From the NCBI RefSeq assembly GCF_036013525.1, contig NZ_CP107853.1, positions 5,518,001 through 5,582,000 of the forward strand: DNA of 64,000 nucleotides, given 5' to 3'. The translations under genes were made by a program, and so were the position numbers. Positions 1 through 8,132 of this stretch are shown piece by piece. Each line of letters begins with the position of its first letter. Within the stretch, counting starts at the first letter, position 1. The notes beneath the pieces are model-generated. The model did no database searches. It saw nothing but the letters and a program-made list of their open reading frames with translations, and had not been told where the DNA came from. Source of the stretch: Nonomuraea sp. NBC_00507 (lineage in GTDB: Bacteria; Actinomycetota; Actinomycetes; Streptosporangiales; Streptosporangiaceae).

Positions 1-1
1 G

Positions 2-340
2 GACTACATCTTCCGCCGCCTGGCCCTGGACCACCTGCCCTACGAGGAGCGGGCGGCCCTGGGCATCTTCTCGGCGGCGGAGCGGGCCGCGCAGCAGCGC
101 GGGGAGGACCCGGCGGCGTTGCAGGAGACGGTGGACCGCGAGGCGCTGGCCCAGTCGGCGCCGATCGAGGAGAAGCCGAAGGAGACCCGCCCGGGACCGG
201 CGGCCCAGGAGCTGACGCTGGAGAGTCACCAGCGCTTCACGGCCGACGCGCCGCTCTGCATGACCTGCGGCACCAAGATGCGTCCCGCGGGCAGCTGCTA
301 CGTCTGTGAGGGCTGCGGCTCCACCAGCGGTTGCAGCTGA
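2..340 (+). CDS. nrdJ: Vitamin B12-dependent (class II) ribonucleotide reductase, C-terminal end
   Basis: Only the last 112 codons are present; the reading frame is open from base 2 and the 5' part lies outside the window. The segment carries the DYIFRRLALDHLP / ERAALGIFSAAER pattern seen near the end of actinobacterial NrdJ and finishes in a Cys-rich tail (CMTCGTKM, then CYVCEGCG, then a final SGC). In this family the tail cysteines re-reduce the active site and bind zinc. The enzyme converts ribonucleotides to deoxyribonucleotides with adenosylcobalamin as radical source. A perfect terminator hairpin follows about 70 bp after the stop. Confidence comes from the tail and its length; the catalytic core cannot be seen. 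Confidence 0.9.
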   Translation, partial: DYIFRRLALDHLPYEERAALGIFSAAERAAQQRGEDPAALQETVDREALAQSAPIEEKPKETRPGPAAQELTLESHQRFTADAPLCMTCGTKMRPAGSCYVCEGCGSTSGCS

Positions 341-411
341 CTCCCCGAAGTCCTCCGGTCTAACCGGAACTCGGCGCCTTGGCTGAGGCCTTGCTGATGC
401 TGGGGTTGTGA

Positions 412-439
412 AGAGGCCCGGCCTTTTGGCCGGGCCTCT
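412..439 (+). terminator. Factor-independent terminator after nrdJ
   Basis: A perfect 12-bp stem (AGAGGCCCGGCC at 412-423 against 428-439) closes a TTTT loop. There is no long U tract, which is usual for high-G+C actinobacteria. It ends the nrdJ transcript before the regulator at 573. Confidence 0.85.
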
Positions 440-487
440 CTGCTGCTGTGACCGACCCGCCAGTAGGTGGGGGTTACTCCAGAGGAT

Positions 488-523
488 CACCTGAAGATGT
501 TTTCCTCATATAAACTTCAGGTG
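488..523. promoter_or_regulatory. Inverted repeat upstream of the winged-helix gene
   Basis: CACCTGAAG at 488-496 is repeated as its exact reverse complement at 515-523, separated by 18 A+T-rich bases that include CATATAAA, a possible -10 element. It lies about 50 bp upstream of the chosen start at 573. An operator for the downstream regulator is a reasonable inference; a small hairpin in the leader is the alternative. Confidence 0.5.
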
Positions 524-572
524 TGTGCCGGGGTTCTGGCTCTTCTCTGCTTGCCGAGGGACGGTCACGGAC

Positions 573-893
573 GTGGGCGACGCTGCTGATCGACGCTCCA
601 GTTGGACATTTCTGACCAACCACGCCCGCGTGCTGCTGCTCATTGCGGCTGATCCGCAAGTGCGGGTCCGCGACATCGCCAAAGGCATCGGCATCACCGA
701 ACGAGCTGCCCAGAGCATCGTGACCGACCTGGTGGGGGCTGGCTATGTGGAGCGGGAGGGCCGCCGTAACCGCTATGCCATCCTTCCGGGTCGGCACCTG
801 CGTCACCCCAGCCAAAGCACCATACCTGTTCAAGCGGTCATCGACCTGTTCGCCTGCTTCGGTTTGCCCGCCGGTGGCCCCGGTCCTCGCTGA
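573..893 (+). CDS. Small winged helix-turn-helix (MarR/ArsR-like) transcriptional regulator
   Basis: A 106-residue protein that is almost only a DNA-binding domain. The WTFLTNHARVLLLIA helix is followed by the HTH (VRVRDIAKGIGITERAAQSI, then VTDLVGAGYV) and a short wing (EREGRRNRYAI). Compact single-domain regulators of this type are common in Streptomyces and relatives. GTG 573 is chosen because GAGGGA lies about 12 bases upstream and homologs begin a few residues before the SWTF motif; GTG 525 in the same frame would add 16 residues. The inverted repeat at 488-523 suggests autoregulation. No effector domain is visible, so the signal sensed is unknown. Confidence 0.75.
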   Translation: MGDAADRRSSWTFLTNHARVLLLIAADPQVRVRDIAKGIGITERAAQSIVTDLVGAGYVEREGRRNRYAILPGRHLRHPSQSTIPVQAVIDLFACFGLPAGGPGPR

Positions 894-1090
894 GGACCGC
901 CTTCCCGTTGGCGGGACCTTTGCCTGGCCCACCCGCCACGGTGATGACGATGAGCAGGCCGGCGATCGTAGCGTGGATCTCACCCCAGGGAGATCAACGG
1001 CGGGGTGGAAGCCCGGCCCGGCCGACAGGCTGCGCATGGTTCATGGGCCACTCCGGCGCGTGGTGCGGGAAAGAGGGGGTGAACCCGGCC

Positions 1091-2314
1091 ATGGGCAAGG
1101 AGATCGTGGACCGGTCGGAGGGTTTCGGTGAGCGCCTGCTCGGCCTCCTGCTGGACAGGGCGCGGTTGTTGCCGCCGCAGCTGGTCGCTCCGCTGGTCGC
1201 GGAGGAAGTGGCCAGAATCGGCGGTCGTGATGTCTCCATTCTGCTCCAGGACTACGCCCAAGAGCTGCTGGTGCCGCTTCCGGGCAGGAAGCTGCACGTG
1301 GGCCAGCCCGAGCCGATCGCCGGCTCCCCCGCCGGCCGGGCCTTCCTGCGCGTGGATGTTGTCGAGGTGCCCCAGGCCCGCGGGGTACGGATGTACCTGC
1401 CCCTGCTGGACGGAAGCGATCAGGTGGGGGTGATGGCGCTGACCATGGACGCCGTCACCGATGACGACCGGCGCCTGCTGCGCCGGCTCGCCGGGCTGGT
1501 CGCGGACATGCTGGTCACCAAGAACTGCTACACCGACCAGTTCTTCCTGGCCCGGCGCCGGGAGCCGATGAGTGTGTCCGCGGAGATCCAATGGAGCCTG
1601 CTGCCGCCGCTGTCGATGTGCGTGCCGCAGGTCGAGGTGGCCGGCATGCTGGAGCCCGCCTACCGCGTCGCCGGCGACAGCTTCGACTACGCCCTGAACG
1701 ACGACATCCTGCACGTGGCTGTGATCGACGCGATGGGCCATGGCCTGGACGCCGCCTCGATGGCGACCATCGCCATCGGCGCCTACCGGCATGCCCGGCG
1801 CGTGTTCGTCAGCCTGGCCGAGAAGTACACCTTCATGGACGATGCCGTCTCCCGGCAGTTCGGGCCCGACCACTTCGTCACGGCGCAACTGATGCACCTG
1901 AACATCACCACTGGTGAGCTGGAGCTGGTCAACGCGGGCCACCCCGCGCCGCTGCTGATCCGCGATGGCCGGGTCCTGTGCAAGCTGGAGAGCGCGACGA
2001 CGCTGCCCGTCGGCTTCGGCGGTGAGGAGCCCCGGATCGCAGAGCACCTGCTCCAGCGGGGCGACCGGGTGCTGTGCTACACCGACGGCATCATCGAGGA
2101 GCACGTCACCGGCGGGGAGCCGTTCGGTGAGGAGCGCCTCATCCGCTGCGTCGACCGTCTGGGGGAAGAGCCGCCGGCGGGGGTGCGGGCGGATCTGCGC
2201 CGGCTCTCCCACACCCTGATGGGGGAACGGGGCCGGCGCACCAGCGACGACGCCACCCTTTTCATGATCGAGTGGCGCGGGGGCGCCGCCGACCACCTCG
2301 CGGTGCTTGACTGA
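1091..2314 (+). CDS. PP2C-family (SpoIIE/RsbU-type) serine phosphatase
   Basis: A 407-residue protein with a C-terminal SpoIIE/PP2C domain. Metal-site and core motifs are in order: GDSFDYA, AVIDAMGHGLDAA, the LVNAGHPAPLLI strand, CYTDGIIEE and the final DDATLFMIEW. The N-terminal 200 residues show no recognisable PAS or GAF signature but have the layout of the sensory region of other actinobacterial RsbU-like phosphatases. Such enzymes dephosphorylate anti-sigma-factor antagonists and so control alternative sigma factors; no partner kinase or antagonist is nearby. ATG 1091 has a purine-rich AAGAGGGGG upstream. GTG 1079 and an earlier extension to 908 are open in the same frame, so the N-terminus is uncertain. 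Confidence 0.88.
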   Translation: MGKEIVDRSEGFGERLLGLLLDRARLLPPQLVAPLVAEEVARIGGRDVSILLQDYAQELLVPLPGRKLHVGQPEPIAGSPAGRAFLRVDVVEVPQARGVRMYLPLLDGSDQVGVMALTMDAVTDDDRRLLRRLAGLVADMLVTKNCYTDQFFLARRREPMSVSAEIQWSLLPPLSMCVPQVEVAGMLEPAYRVAGDSFDYALNDDILHVAVIDAMGHGLDAASMATIAIGAYRHARRVFVSLAEKYTFMDDAVSRQFGPDHFVTAQLMHLNITTGELELVNAGHPAPLLIRDGRVLCKLESATTLPVGFGGEEPRIAEHLLQRGDRVLCYTDGIIEEHVTGGEPFGEERLIRCVDRLGEEPPAGVRADLRRLSHTLMGERGRRTSDDATLFMIEWRGGAADHLAVLD

Positions 2315-2493
2315 GCAGCCCCGATCGGTGTTCGCCGTACGTGACCGTCGACCCCGACCCGGACCCCACTCACTGGCCGGGGAGTCGCGTTCTGGCTGGT
2401 GCGCCAGTAGCGTGACGAGATCAATCTCGACGACAGCGACGGCATCACCCGGCTCGCTTGCCACGATCCCCTGCGGGTCGGCCGTCCGGGACA

Positions 2494-3321
2494 TCAGGTG
2501 TCCAGCAACTCGTGTAGCACGTCCGGCTTGTTGGTGATGATGCCATCCACCCGGTAGGTCAGCATTCGGCGCATGACGTCGGGGTTGTCCACCGTCCAGG
2601 TGAGGACCTGCATGCCGAGGCCGTGGACGCGGCGCACGTAGGACGCCGTGAGCGTGGTGTACGGCGGGTTGATCTGGTCGGCGAACGTCGCCAGCTCGGG
2701 CAGCTCGGCGGTGGAGGGTGTGCCGAGGAGCCCGATCGGCACATCCGGCAGCAGCCGGTGGAACCTCCGCATCGACTCGAAGGTGAACGACTGCACCACC
2801 AGCCGCCCCGGTGTGAGCCAGCTCGAGTGGCGGCGCAGCTCGTCGGCGATGCGCTGCTCGATCCCCGGGTAGAGGTCCGGCTTCTTGACCTCCAGCAGCA
2901 GGCCCATGCCGGAGCCGCTCATCGCGCGGAGCGCCTCGCCCAGCGTGGGCACCGGCTCGCCGGCGTACTCGTCGCTGAGCCAGGAGCCGGCGTCCAGCTT
3001 GCTGATCTGCGCGAGCGTGAGGTCGCCGACGTTCCACGGCGACAGGCCGGGGAAGACGCGCTCCACGTTGGTGGTGCGGGACAGGGTGGTGTCGTGCATG
3101 AGGACCAGCTCGTGGTCCTTGGTCTCCTGGACGTCGAGCTCGAACATGTCGGCCCGTTGCTTGCCTGCCAGCTCGAAGGCGGCGATCGTGTTCTCGGGAG
3201 CGTACGCGGACGCGCCTCGGTGCGCGACGTTGAGCACCGCCGGGGCGGCGGTGGCTGCGGTGGCGGGGGCTGCGAGAGCGGACAGGGCGGTGGCCAGGAC
3301 GAGCACCAGACATCGGAACAT
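2494..3321 (-). CDS. Secreted glycerophosphodiester phosphodiesterase
   Basis: A 275-residue protein. Residues 1-26 form a Sec signal peptide (hydrophobic run then ATAATAAPA). The GDPD fold is shown by HRGASAYAPENT (catalytic His and Arg), FELDVQETKD (metal-binding Glu-Asp), LMHDTTLSRTT (second catalytic His) and the closing TWTVDNPDVMRRMLTYRVDG and IITNKPD. The enzyme hydrolyses glycerophosphodiesters released from phospholipids or teichoic acids, giving glycerol 3-phosphate outside the cell. GAGGAG lies just upstream of the ATG. The gene stands alone, convergent with the phosphatase at 1091. Phosphate starvation often induces such genes, but no regulatory site is recognisable here. Confidence 0.93.
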   Translation of the reverse strand: MFRCLVLVLATALSALAAPATAATAAPAVLNVAHRGASAYAPENTIAAFELAGKQRADMFELDVQETKDHELVLMHDTTLSRTTNVERVFPGLSPWNVGDLTLAQISKLDAGSWLSDEYAGEPVPTLGEALRAMSGSGMGLLLEVKKPDLYPGIEQRIADELRRHSSWLTPGRLVVQSFTFESMRRFHRLLPDVPIGLLGTPSTAELPELATFADQINPPYTTLTASYVRRVHGLGMQVLTWTVDNPDVMRRMLTYRVDGIITNKPDVLHELLDT

Positions 3322-3657
3322 GGGTCTCCTCAGGTGGAGAGGGGCCTACGAACCGACGGTGACAAGATTGCATGACCGATAGTTGATGGAAGACTAGACC
3401 AGCGGTGCCCAGGTGATGAGCAATCGACACCGGCGTGTCACCGTTGATGCACTTCACCTCCTCCGGCGGCCCCGCCGCGCCACGGTTGATCGCGGCTTAT
3501 CTCTAGCTCGAGACTCATTCGAAGAAAATATCGAATCAAACTTGCCAATAATCTCATTGGGTTGGAAATAGTCGAATTCATACGTTTTGTAACTATTTGC
3601 GCCGTTATGTCCTGGTATGTTCGGATTTGCTGGGATAAGTTCCGGAAGGAGCAGCTC
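3322..3657. other. A+T-rich intergenic leader
   Basis: No gene is supported here. From about 3490 to 3640 the composition is strikingly A+T-rich relative to the rest of the window. It holds a small inverted repeat, CCAAT 3545-3549 with ATTGG 3556-3560. It probably contains the promoter of the acidic protein at 3658 and that of the phosphodiesterase on the other strand. Confidence 0.6.
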
Positions 3658-4275
3658 ATGCCCGGATATCGCGCATTCGGCATCGTGGGAGCGGCACTCG
3701 TCGCCTCCCTCACAGCGCCTCAGGGCCTCGCCTCGGCGGCGTCCGCCGTCCCGTCCCAAGCGCGTCCAGCTGTCACAGACCTGTCGGCACACCTGGACCT
3801 CTACGCCGCAGGTCACGCAACGAGCTGGGAGGAAATCCTGTGGGGTGGCGCCCAGGCAAACAATGGCGACGAGGAGAACGGCTACGACGACAACGGAGAC
3901 AACGGCGACAACGGGAATGAGGAGAACGGCGACAACGGCTACGACAACGGCGACAACGGCGACAACGGGGACGAGGAGAACGGGGACGAGGAGAACGGGG
4001 ACGAGGAGAACGGGGACGAGGAGAACGGGGACGAGGAGAACGGGGACGAGGAGAACGGGGACGAGGAGAACGGGGACGAGGAGAACGGGGACAACGGCTA
4101 CGACAACGGCGACAACGGGGATGAGGAGAACGGGGACAACGGCTACGACAACGGCGACAACGGGGATGAGGAGAACGGGGACAACGGCTACGACAACGGC
4201 GACAACGGGGACGAGGAGAACGGCGACAACGGCTACGACAACGGCGACAACGGGGACGAGGAGAACGGCTACTAA
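3658..4275 (+). CDS. Secreted, highly acidic Asp/Asn/Glu-Gly repeat protein of unknown function
   Basis: A 205-residue protein. ATG 3658 is preceded by GGAAGGA at good spacing, and residues 1-27 form a signal peptide (positive start, hydrophobic core, ending LASAASA). A short linker to about residue 70 is followed by a low-complexity domain to the C-terminus. The domain is built from G-D-E-E-N pentads (eight in a row) and then four 15-residue units GDNGYDNGDNGDEEN, ending GY-stop. The repeat domain has no Lys, Arg or His, so it is strongly negative and probably disordered; Asp/Asn/Gly runs suggest Ca2+ binding, as an inference only. The opposite strand is also open but would encode only Val/Leu/Pro low complexity with no ribosome site. 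Confidence 0.75.
   Translation: MPGYRAFGIVGAALVASLTAPQGLASAASAVPSQARPAVTDLSAHLDLYAAGHATSWEEILWGGAQANNGDEENGYDDNGDNGDNGNEENGDNGYDNGDNGDNGDEENGDEENGDEENGDEENGDEENGDEENGDEENGDEENGDNGYDNGDNGDEENGDNGYDNGDNGDEENGDNGYDNGDNGDEENGDNGYDNGDNGDEENGY
3967..4266 (+). repeat. Two-tier coding tandem repeat (15-bp x8, then 45-bp x4)
   Basis: Eight consecutive 15-bp units (GGGGACGAGGAGAAC) occupy 3967-4086. Four 45-bp units follow at 4087, 4132, 4177 and 4222, differing at single third positions such as GAT/GAC. Units are multiples of three, so copy-number change would lengthen or shorten the protein without a frameshift. Confidence 0.95.
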
Positions 4276-4583
4276 AGCCATCTAGAAAAAAGCCCGGCTG
4301 AAGCACGGAGTGCGCGAGGGCGCGGACGGTACAGTTCGCGCCCCGTGCGAATGCTGCCGCAGCATCCGTCGGCTTGGTCTGGGCATCAGTGGTTCGATGG
4401 CCTGACATTCGGCGTCGGCCATGTCCGCGGTGTAGCGGTGGATCCTGGGTGAGCCGACCTTGCGGAAGCGCCACGGGGGAGAGGCCGTGCGGTTGCGCTG
4501 TGGCGACAGGTCACCGGTGGAGGTGATGGGGATGCGGGCAGTCGGCGATGATCTCGTAGTGTTGACGATCTAGCCTGAATGTC
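4276..4583. other. Intergenic stretch without a supported gene
   Basis: No convincing coding region, terminator or RNA gene is seen. The last part contains TAGCCT (4571-4576), seven bases before the GTG start of the transporter at 4584, which could be the -10 element of a leaderless promoter. Confidence 0.5.
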
Positions 4584-5978
4584 GTGAAATCTGCTGGCGC
4601 GCTGGCCGTCCTCCTCTCCGCATGGTTCATGGCCCAGTTCGACTTCTTCGTCGTCAACGTGGCCGCCCCCTCCATCGAGCACGACCTGCACACCGGCCCC
4701 GCCGCCCTCGAGCTGATCGTCGGCGGCTACGCCTTCACGTACGCGGCCGGCATGATCACCGGGGGCCGGTTGGGCGACCGCTACGGCTACCGGCGCCTGT
4801 TCATCTGGGGCGTGGCCGCGTTCACCGTCGCCTCGGTGTTGTGCGGGATCGCCGTGAACCCGGCCCAGCTGGTCGCCGCCCGCCTCCTGCAGGGCTTGGC
4901 GGGCGCGGCGATGGTGCCGCAGGTTCTGGCCACGATCTCGGCCGTCTACCCGCCGGGGGAGCGGAGCAGGGCCGTCGGCTGGTACGGCGCGGTCGGCGGC
5001 CTGGGCTCGATCGCCGGGCAGGTGCTGGGCGGGCTGCTGCTGACGGCCGACGTGTTCGGCCTCGGCTGGCGGATCGTCTTCCTCATCAACCTGCCCGTCG
5101 GCCTGGTCGTCGTGCCGCTGGCCGCGTGGCTGCTGCCGCAGGTCGACACGGCCCGCCGGCCGAAGCTGGACCTGACGGGCGCGGCGGGCCTGGCCACCGG
5201 CCTGGGGCTGGTGCTGGTGCCGCTCGGCCTCGGCAACAGCCTGGGCTGGCCCGCCTGGACCTGGGCCAGCATGGCGGCGAGCGTCCCGGTGTTCGCGCTG
5301 ACCTGGCGGTGGCAGCGGCTGCTCGGGGCGCGCGGCGGGCAGCCGGTGCTCGACCTGGCGCTGCTCAAGGTCCACTCCTACCTGGCGGGCGTCGGGTCGA
5401 TCGTGGCCTTCATGGCGTACTTCGCCGCGTTCATGTTCACTCTGACGTTGCTGCTGCAGGGCGGGATGGGGCTGACGGCGTTCCAGGCGGGGCTGGCGTT
5501 CGCGCCGATGGGGGTGCTGTTCTCGGTCACCTCGGTGCTCGGGACGCGGCTGGTCGGGAGGTACGGGCTGATCGTCATCATGATCGGCGGCACGGTCACG
5601 GCGCTGGGGCTCGGCCTGCTGGTGGCCGCGGCCGGGCTCGGGCTGCCGTACGTCATGGCCGCGCTCGTGCTCGTCGGCGCCGGCAACGGCCTGATCCTGC
5701 CGCAGCTCATCGGGGCGGCGCTGGTGGAGGTCGAGCCGCACCAGGCCGGCATCGGCTCCGGCATGCTGAGCACGGCGCAGCAGTTCGCGGGCGCCGGTGG
5801 GGTGGCGGTGATCGGGGCGGTGTTCTTCGCGGTCGCGCGAGAGGGCGGGCATGTCGCCGCCATGCGCTGGTCGGCCGCCATCGACCTGGGACTCGTGCTG
5901 ATCGTGATCGCGGCCGTGGCCTACAACAGGAGCCGGGCTAGAGGCCGAGTGCGGTCCCGTACAGGCGTGACGCCCTGA
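4584..5978 (+). CDS. MFS transporter, DHA2/EmrB-like drug exporter
   Basis: A 464-residue integral membrane protein. The N-terminal half carries family motifs: FDFFVVNVAAPSI in helix 1, GGRLGDRYGYRRLF between helices 2 and 3 (motif A), and RLLQGLAGAAMVPQVLATI (helix 4/5 region) with PPGERSRAVGWYG. Later hydrophobic segments account for about 12-14 helices. Members export small hydrophobic compounds by proton antiport. The chosen start is GTG 4584, which lacks a Shine-Dalgarno sequence but follows TAGCCT by seven bases. No regulator is adjacent. The 3' end overlaps the convergent F420 protein gene by 41 bp. Substrate cannot be predicted. Confidence 0.9.
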   Translation: MKSAGALAVLLSAWFMAQFDFFVVNVAAPSIEHDLHTGPAALELIVGGYAFTYAAGMITGGRLGDRYGYRRLFIWGVAAFTVASVLCGIAVNPAQLVAARLLQGLAGAAMVPQVLATISAVYPPGERSRAVGWYGAVGGLGSIAGQVLGGLLLTADVFGLGWRIVFLINLPVGLVVVPLAAWLLPQVDTARRPKLDLTGAAGLATGLGLVLVPLGLGNSLGWPAWTWASMAASVPVFALTWRWQRLLGARGGQPVLDLALLKVHSYLAGVGSIVAFMAYFAAFMFTLTLLLQGGMGLTAFQAGLAFAPMGVLFSVTSVLGTRLVGRYGLIVIMIGGTVTALGLGLLVAAAGLGLPYVMAALVLVGAGNGLILPQLIGAALVEVEPHQAGIGSGMLSTAQQFAGAGGVAVIGAVFFAVAREGGHVAAMRWSAAIDLGLVLIVIAAVAYNRSRARGRVRSRTGVTP

Positions 5979-6408
5979 GCCTGATCACCAGCCGCCGGTC
6001 GGTCACCATCTGCCGCAGGAACGCCGCCTCGTCGGTCAGGCCCGTCTGCATGGCGAGCAGCTCCATGCCCACTTCGTCCCCGGGCTCCGTGGTCACCGGC
6101 GACAGCTCCGCCTCGCCCTCGGCCACGGCGTACGACCAGAAGTCGTTGCTGGTCACGTAGAGAGCGCAGAGCGGGTCCTTGTGCAGATCCCGTACTTTGA
6201 GCCGGTCGGCGATGGTCGAGATCCGCACCACGCGCTGGCCCGGGTCCCACGTGTAGAGGACGGTGGACAGGTGGGGGTGGCCGCTGCTCTTGTTGGTGGC
6301 CAGCGCGCCGAAACGCTGCTGCGCCAGCAGCAGCGTCATCTCCTCGTCCGTCAGCGACCTCAGACCCGCGCCCGGTTCGATTTCCTGCGGCACCTCATCG
6401 TCCTCCAT
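5938..6408 (-). CDS. PPOX-class F420-dependent oxidoreductase (split beta-barrel)
   Basis: About 156 residues with the pyridoxamine-phosphate-oxidase-like fold. RFGALATNKSSGHPHLSTVLY is the first strand pair, followed by RISTIADRLKVRDLHKDP and CALYVTS, the usual pattern of actinobacterial F420H2-binding split-barrel reductases. The C-terminal RRLVIRLRASRLYG strand closes the barrel. The physiological substrate is unknown. ATG 6408 is chosen; TTG 6423 would add five residues and sit 1 bp after the upstream SnoaL-like gene, so the two are probably one transcript. The 3' end overlaps the convergent transporter gene. Confidence 0.85.
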   Translation of the reverse strand: MEDDEVPQEIEPGAGLRSLTDEEMTLLLAQQRFGALATNKSSGHPHLSTVLYTWDPGQRVVRISTIADRLKVRDLHKDPLCALYVTSNDFWSYAVAEGEAELSPVTTEPGDEVGMELLAMQTGLTDEAAFLRQMVTDRRLVIRLRASRLYGTALGL

Positions 6409-6424
6409 CGGGGTTGGGGACAAT

Positions 6425-6823
6425 TCACCCTATCCCAAGCTGCTGGTTGAACGTCTGGGCGTCCGAGATCACCCAGTATTCGGCGAACCTGTCGCCGTCG
6501 GCTCGCAGGATGTCGTGGCCGCTGAAGGCCACCCGCGTCCCCGCCGCGGCGCTCGCGCCGGGCAGGCCGCCCCGGTAGGCGCCGCTGAACGTCCACCGGG
6601 CCGCCACCCGGTCCCCGTCCACGATCGGGCCCACGTCCAGCGTGACCTTGACGTCGTCGAAGGGCGCGTGCCCTTGTCGCAGCGCCTCCACCAGCCCATC
6701 GGGTCCGTGCACGTCCATGCCGGGCCAGTGGCCGACGAAGCCGGGGGTGACGAGGTCGTGGGCGAGCTTGAAGTCTCCGTTCCACATCTCGAGCAGCCAG
6801 CGCTCGTATCGTTCCGCGATCAT
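6425..6823 (-). CDS. SnoaL-like (NTF2-fold) polyketide cyclase/ester cyclase family protein
   Basis: A 132-residue single-domain protein. [21 protein letters not shown] and [13 protein letters not shown] near the N-terminus, then [15 protein letters not shown] and the closing [19 protein letters not shown], follow the SnoaL-like alpha+beta cone pattern. Members include polyketide cyclases, but most are unassigned, and no polyketide genes are nearby. The gene is immediately upstream of the F420 protein with a 1-bp gap. It diverges from the amidohydrolase with only 37 bp between start codons, so their promoters must overlap or be leaderless. Confidence 0.8.
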   Translation of the reverse strand: MIAERYERWLLEMWNGDFKLAHDLVTPGFVGHWPGMDVHGPDGLVEALRQGHAPFDDVKVTLDVGPIVDGDRVAARWTFSGAYRGGLPGASAAAGTRVAFSGHDILRADGDRFAEYWVISDAQTFNQQLGIG

Positions 6824-6860
6824 TCAGGTCCGCTACCCACTGCCCGATAAGTTACGAGTC

Positions 6861-8072
6861 GTGAATTTTGCTATTACTGGCGGATATGTCGTGCGCGTCG
6901 ACGGTGCCCCCATCGACGGCGGCGTCGTTCTCATCGTGGACGGGAGGATCGCCGAGGTCGGCGCGGACGTGCGGATCCCCGACGGCTTCGAGGTCGTGGA
7001 CGCCGCGGGCGGCTGGGTGCTGCCCGGCTTCGTCGAGGCCCACGGCCACCTGGGCGTGCACGAGGAGGCCGAGGGATGGGCCGGCAGCGACACCAACGAG
7101 ATGACCGACCCCAACGGCGCCCGCCTGCGCGCACTCGACGCGATCAACCCGGCCGACCTCGCCTTCGCCGACGCCCTCTCCGGCGGCGTGACGACCGCGG
7201 TGATCAAGCCGGGCTCGGGCAACCCCATCGGCGGCCAGACGGTCGCGGTCAAGTGCTGGGGCAGGACGGTCGACGAGATGCTGATCAAGGAGCCGGTGAG
7301 CGTCAAGAGCGCGCTCGGCGAGAACCCCAAGCGTGTGTACGGCGACCAGAAGAAGCTGCCCTCCACCCGCCAAGGGGTCGCGGCGGTGATCCGCGACGCG
7401 TTCATGAAGGCTCAGGACTACAAGGCCAGGAAGGCCGCCGCGGCGGACGAGGGCAAGCCGTTCGACCGCGACGGCACGTTGGAGGTCCTCGTCCGCGTGC
7501 TGGACGGCGAGCTGCCGTGGTGCCAGCACACCCACCGGGCCGACGACATCGCCACCGCGCTGCGGCTGGCGGCCGAGTTCGGCTACCGCCTGGTGATCAA
7601 CCACGGCACCGAAGGGCACCTGCTGGCCGACACGCTGGCCGCCAGGAACGTCCCCGTGATCATCGGGCCGCTCTTCACCAGCCGGTCGAAGGTCGAGCTG
7701 CGGCAGCGCTCGCTCCGCAATCCCGGCATCCTGGCGCGGGCCGGGGTCGAGCTGGCCATCACCACCGACCATCCCGTCGTGCCGATCCACTTCCTCGTCC
7801 ACCAGGCCACGCTGGCGGTCAAGGACGGGCTCGACCGCGACGCCGCGCTGCGGTCGATCACCGTGAACCCGGCCCGCATCATGGGCATCGACGACCGGGT
7901 CGGCGCGCTGCGGCCGGGGCTCGACGGCGACGTGGTCATCTGGTCCGGGGATCCGCTGGACGTCATGAGCCGGGCGCTGAGAGTGTTCATTTCCGGCCGG
8001 GAGGTGTATTCGTACACGGAGGGTGAGCCCATCGTGGCGGATCCGTACTACCGAGATTCAAGTCATCGTTAA
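6861..8072 (+). CDS. Amidohydrolase family protein (imidazolonepropionase-like)
   Basis: A 403-residue metal-dependent hydrolase. It opens with the composite beta-sandwich domain ([29 protein letters not shown]) and continues with the metal-site motifs [26 protein letters not shown] and the distal TTDHPVVP Asp. The C-terminal [15 protein letters not shown] and [15 protein letters not shown] close the fold. Substrates of this subgroup range from imidazolonepropionate to peptides such as isoaspartyl dipeptides; the specific one is not evident. GTG 6861 is chosen because the beta-sandwich begins immediately after it; there is no clear Shine-Dalgarno sequence. No histidine-degradation genes are adjacent. 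Confidence 0.88.
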   Translation: MNFAITGGYVVRVDGAPIDGGVVLIVDGRIAEVGADVRIPDGFEVVDAAGGWVLPGFVEAHGHLGVHEEAEGWAGSDTNEMTDPNGARLRALDAINPADLAFADALSGGVTTAVIKPGSGNPIGGQTVAVKCWGRTVDEMLIKEPVSVKSALGENPKRVYGDQKKLPSTRQGVAAVIRDAFMKAQDYKARKAAAADEGKPFDRDGTLEVLVRVLDGELPWCQHTHRADDIATALRLAAEFGYRLVINHGTEGHLLADTLAARNVPVIIGPLFTSRSKVELRQRSLRNPGILARAGVELAITTDHPVVPIHFLVHQATLAVKDGLDRDAALRSITVNPARIMGIDDRVGALRPGLDGDVVIWSGDPLDVMSRALRVFISGREVYSYTEGEPIVADPYYRDSSHR

Positions 8073-8132
8073 GCGCCTGTAGATGCGCGGCGCGCATAGT
8101 GGGCGGATCGGACGGGAAGAGAGGCGCCAACC

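Noticed and set aside
980..3457. 825-codon minus-strand frame across the phosphatase and phosphodiesterase
   Set aside because: Antisense to two well-supported genes with clear domain motifs; low-complexity product typical of G+C-rich shadow frames.
3454..4281. Minus-strand frame of Val/Leu/Pro repeats opposite the acidic gene
   Set aside because: It is the antisense of the repeat array, lacks a ribosome site, and the plus strand has both a signal peptide and a Shine-Dalgarno sequence.
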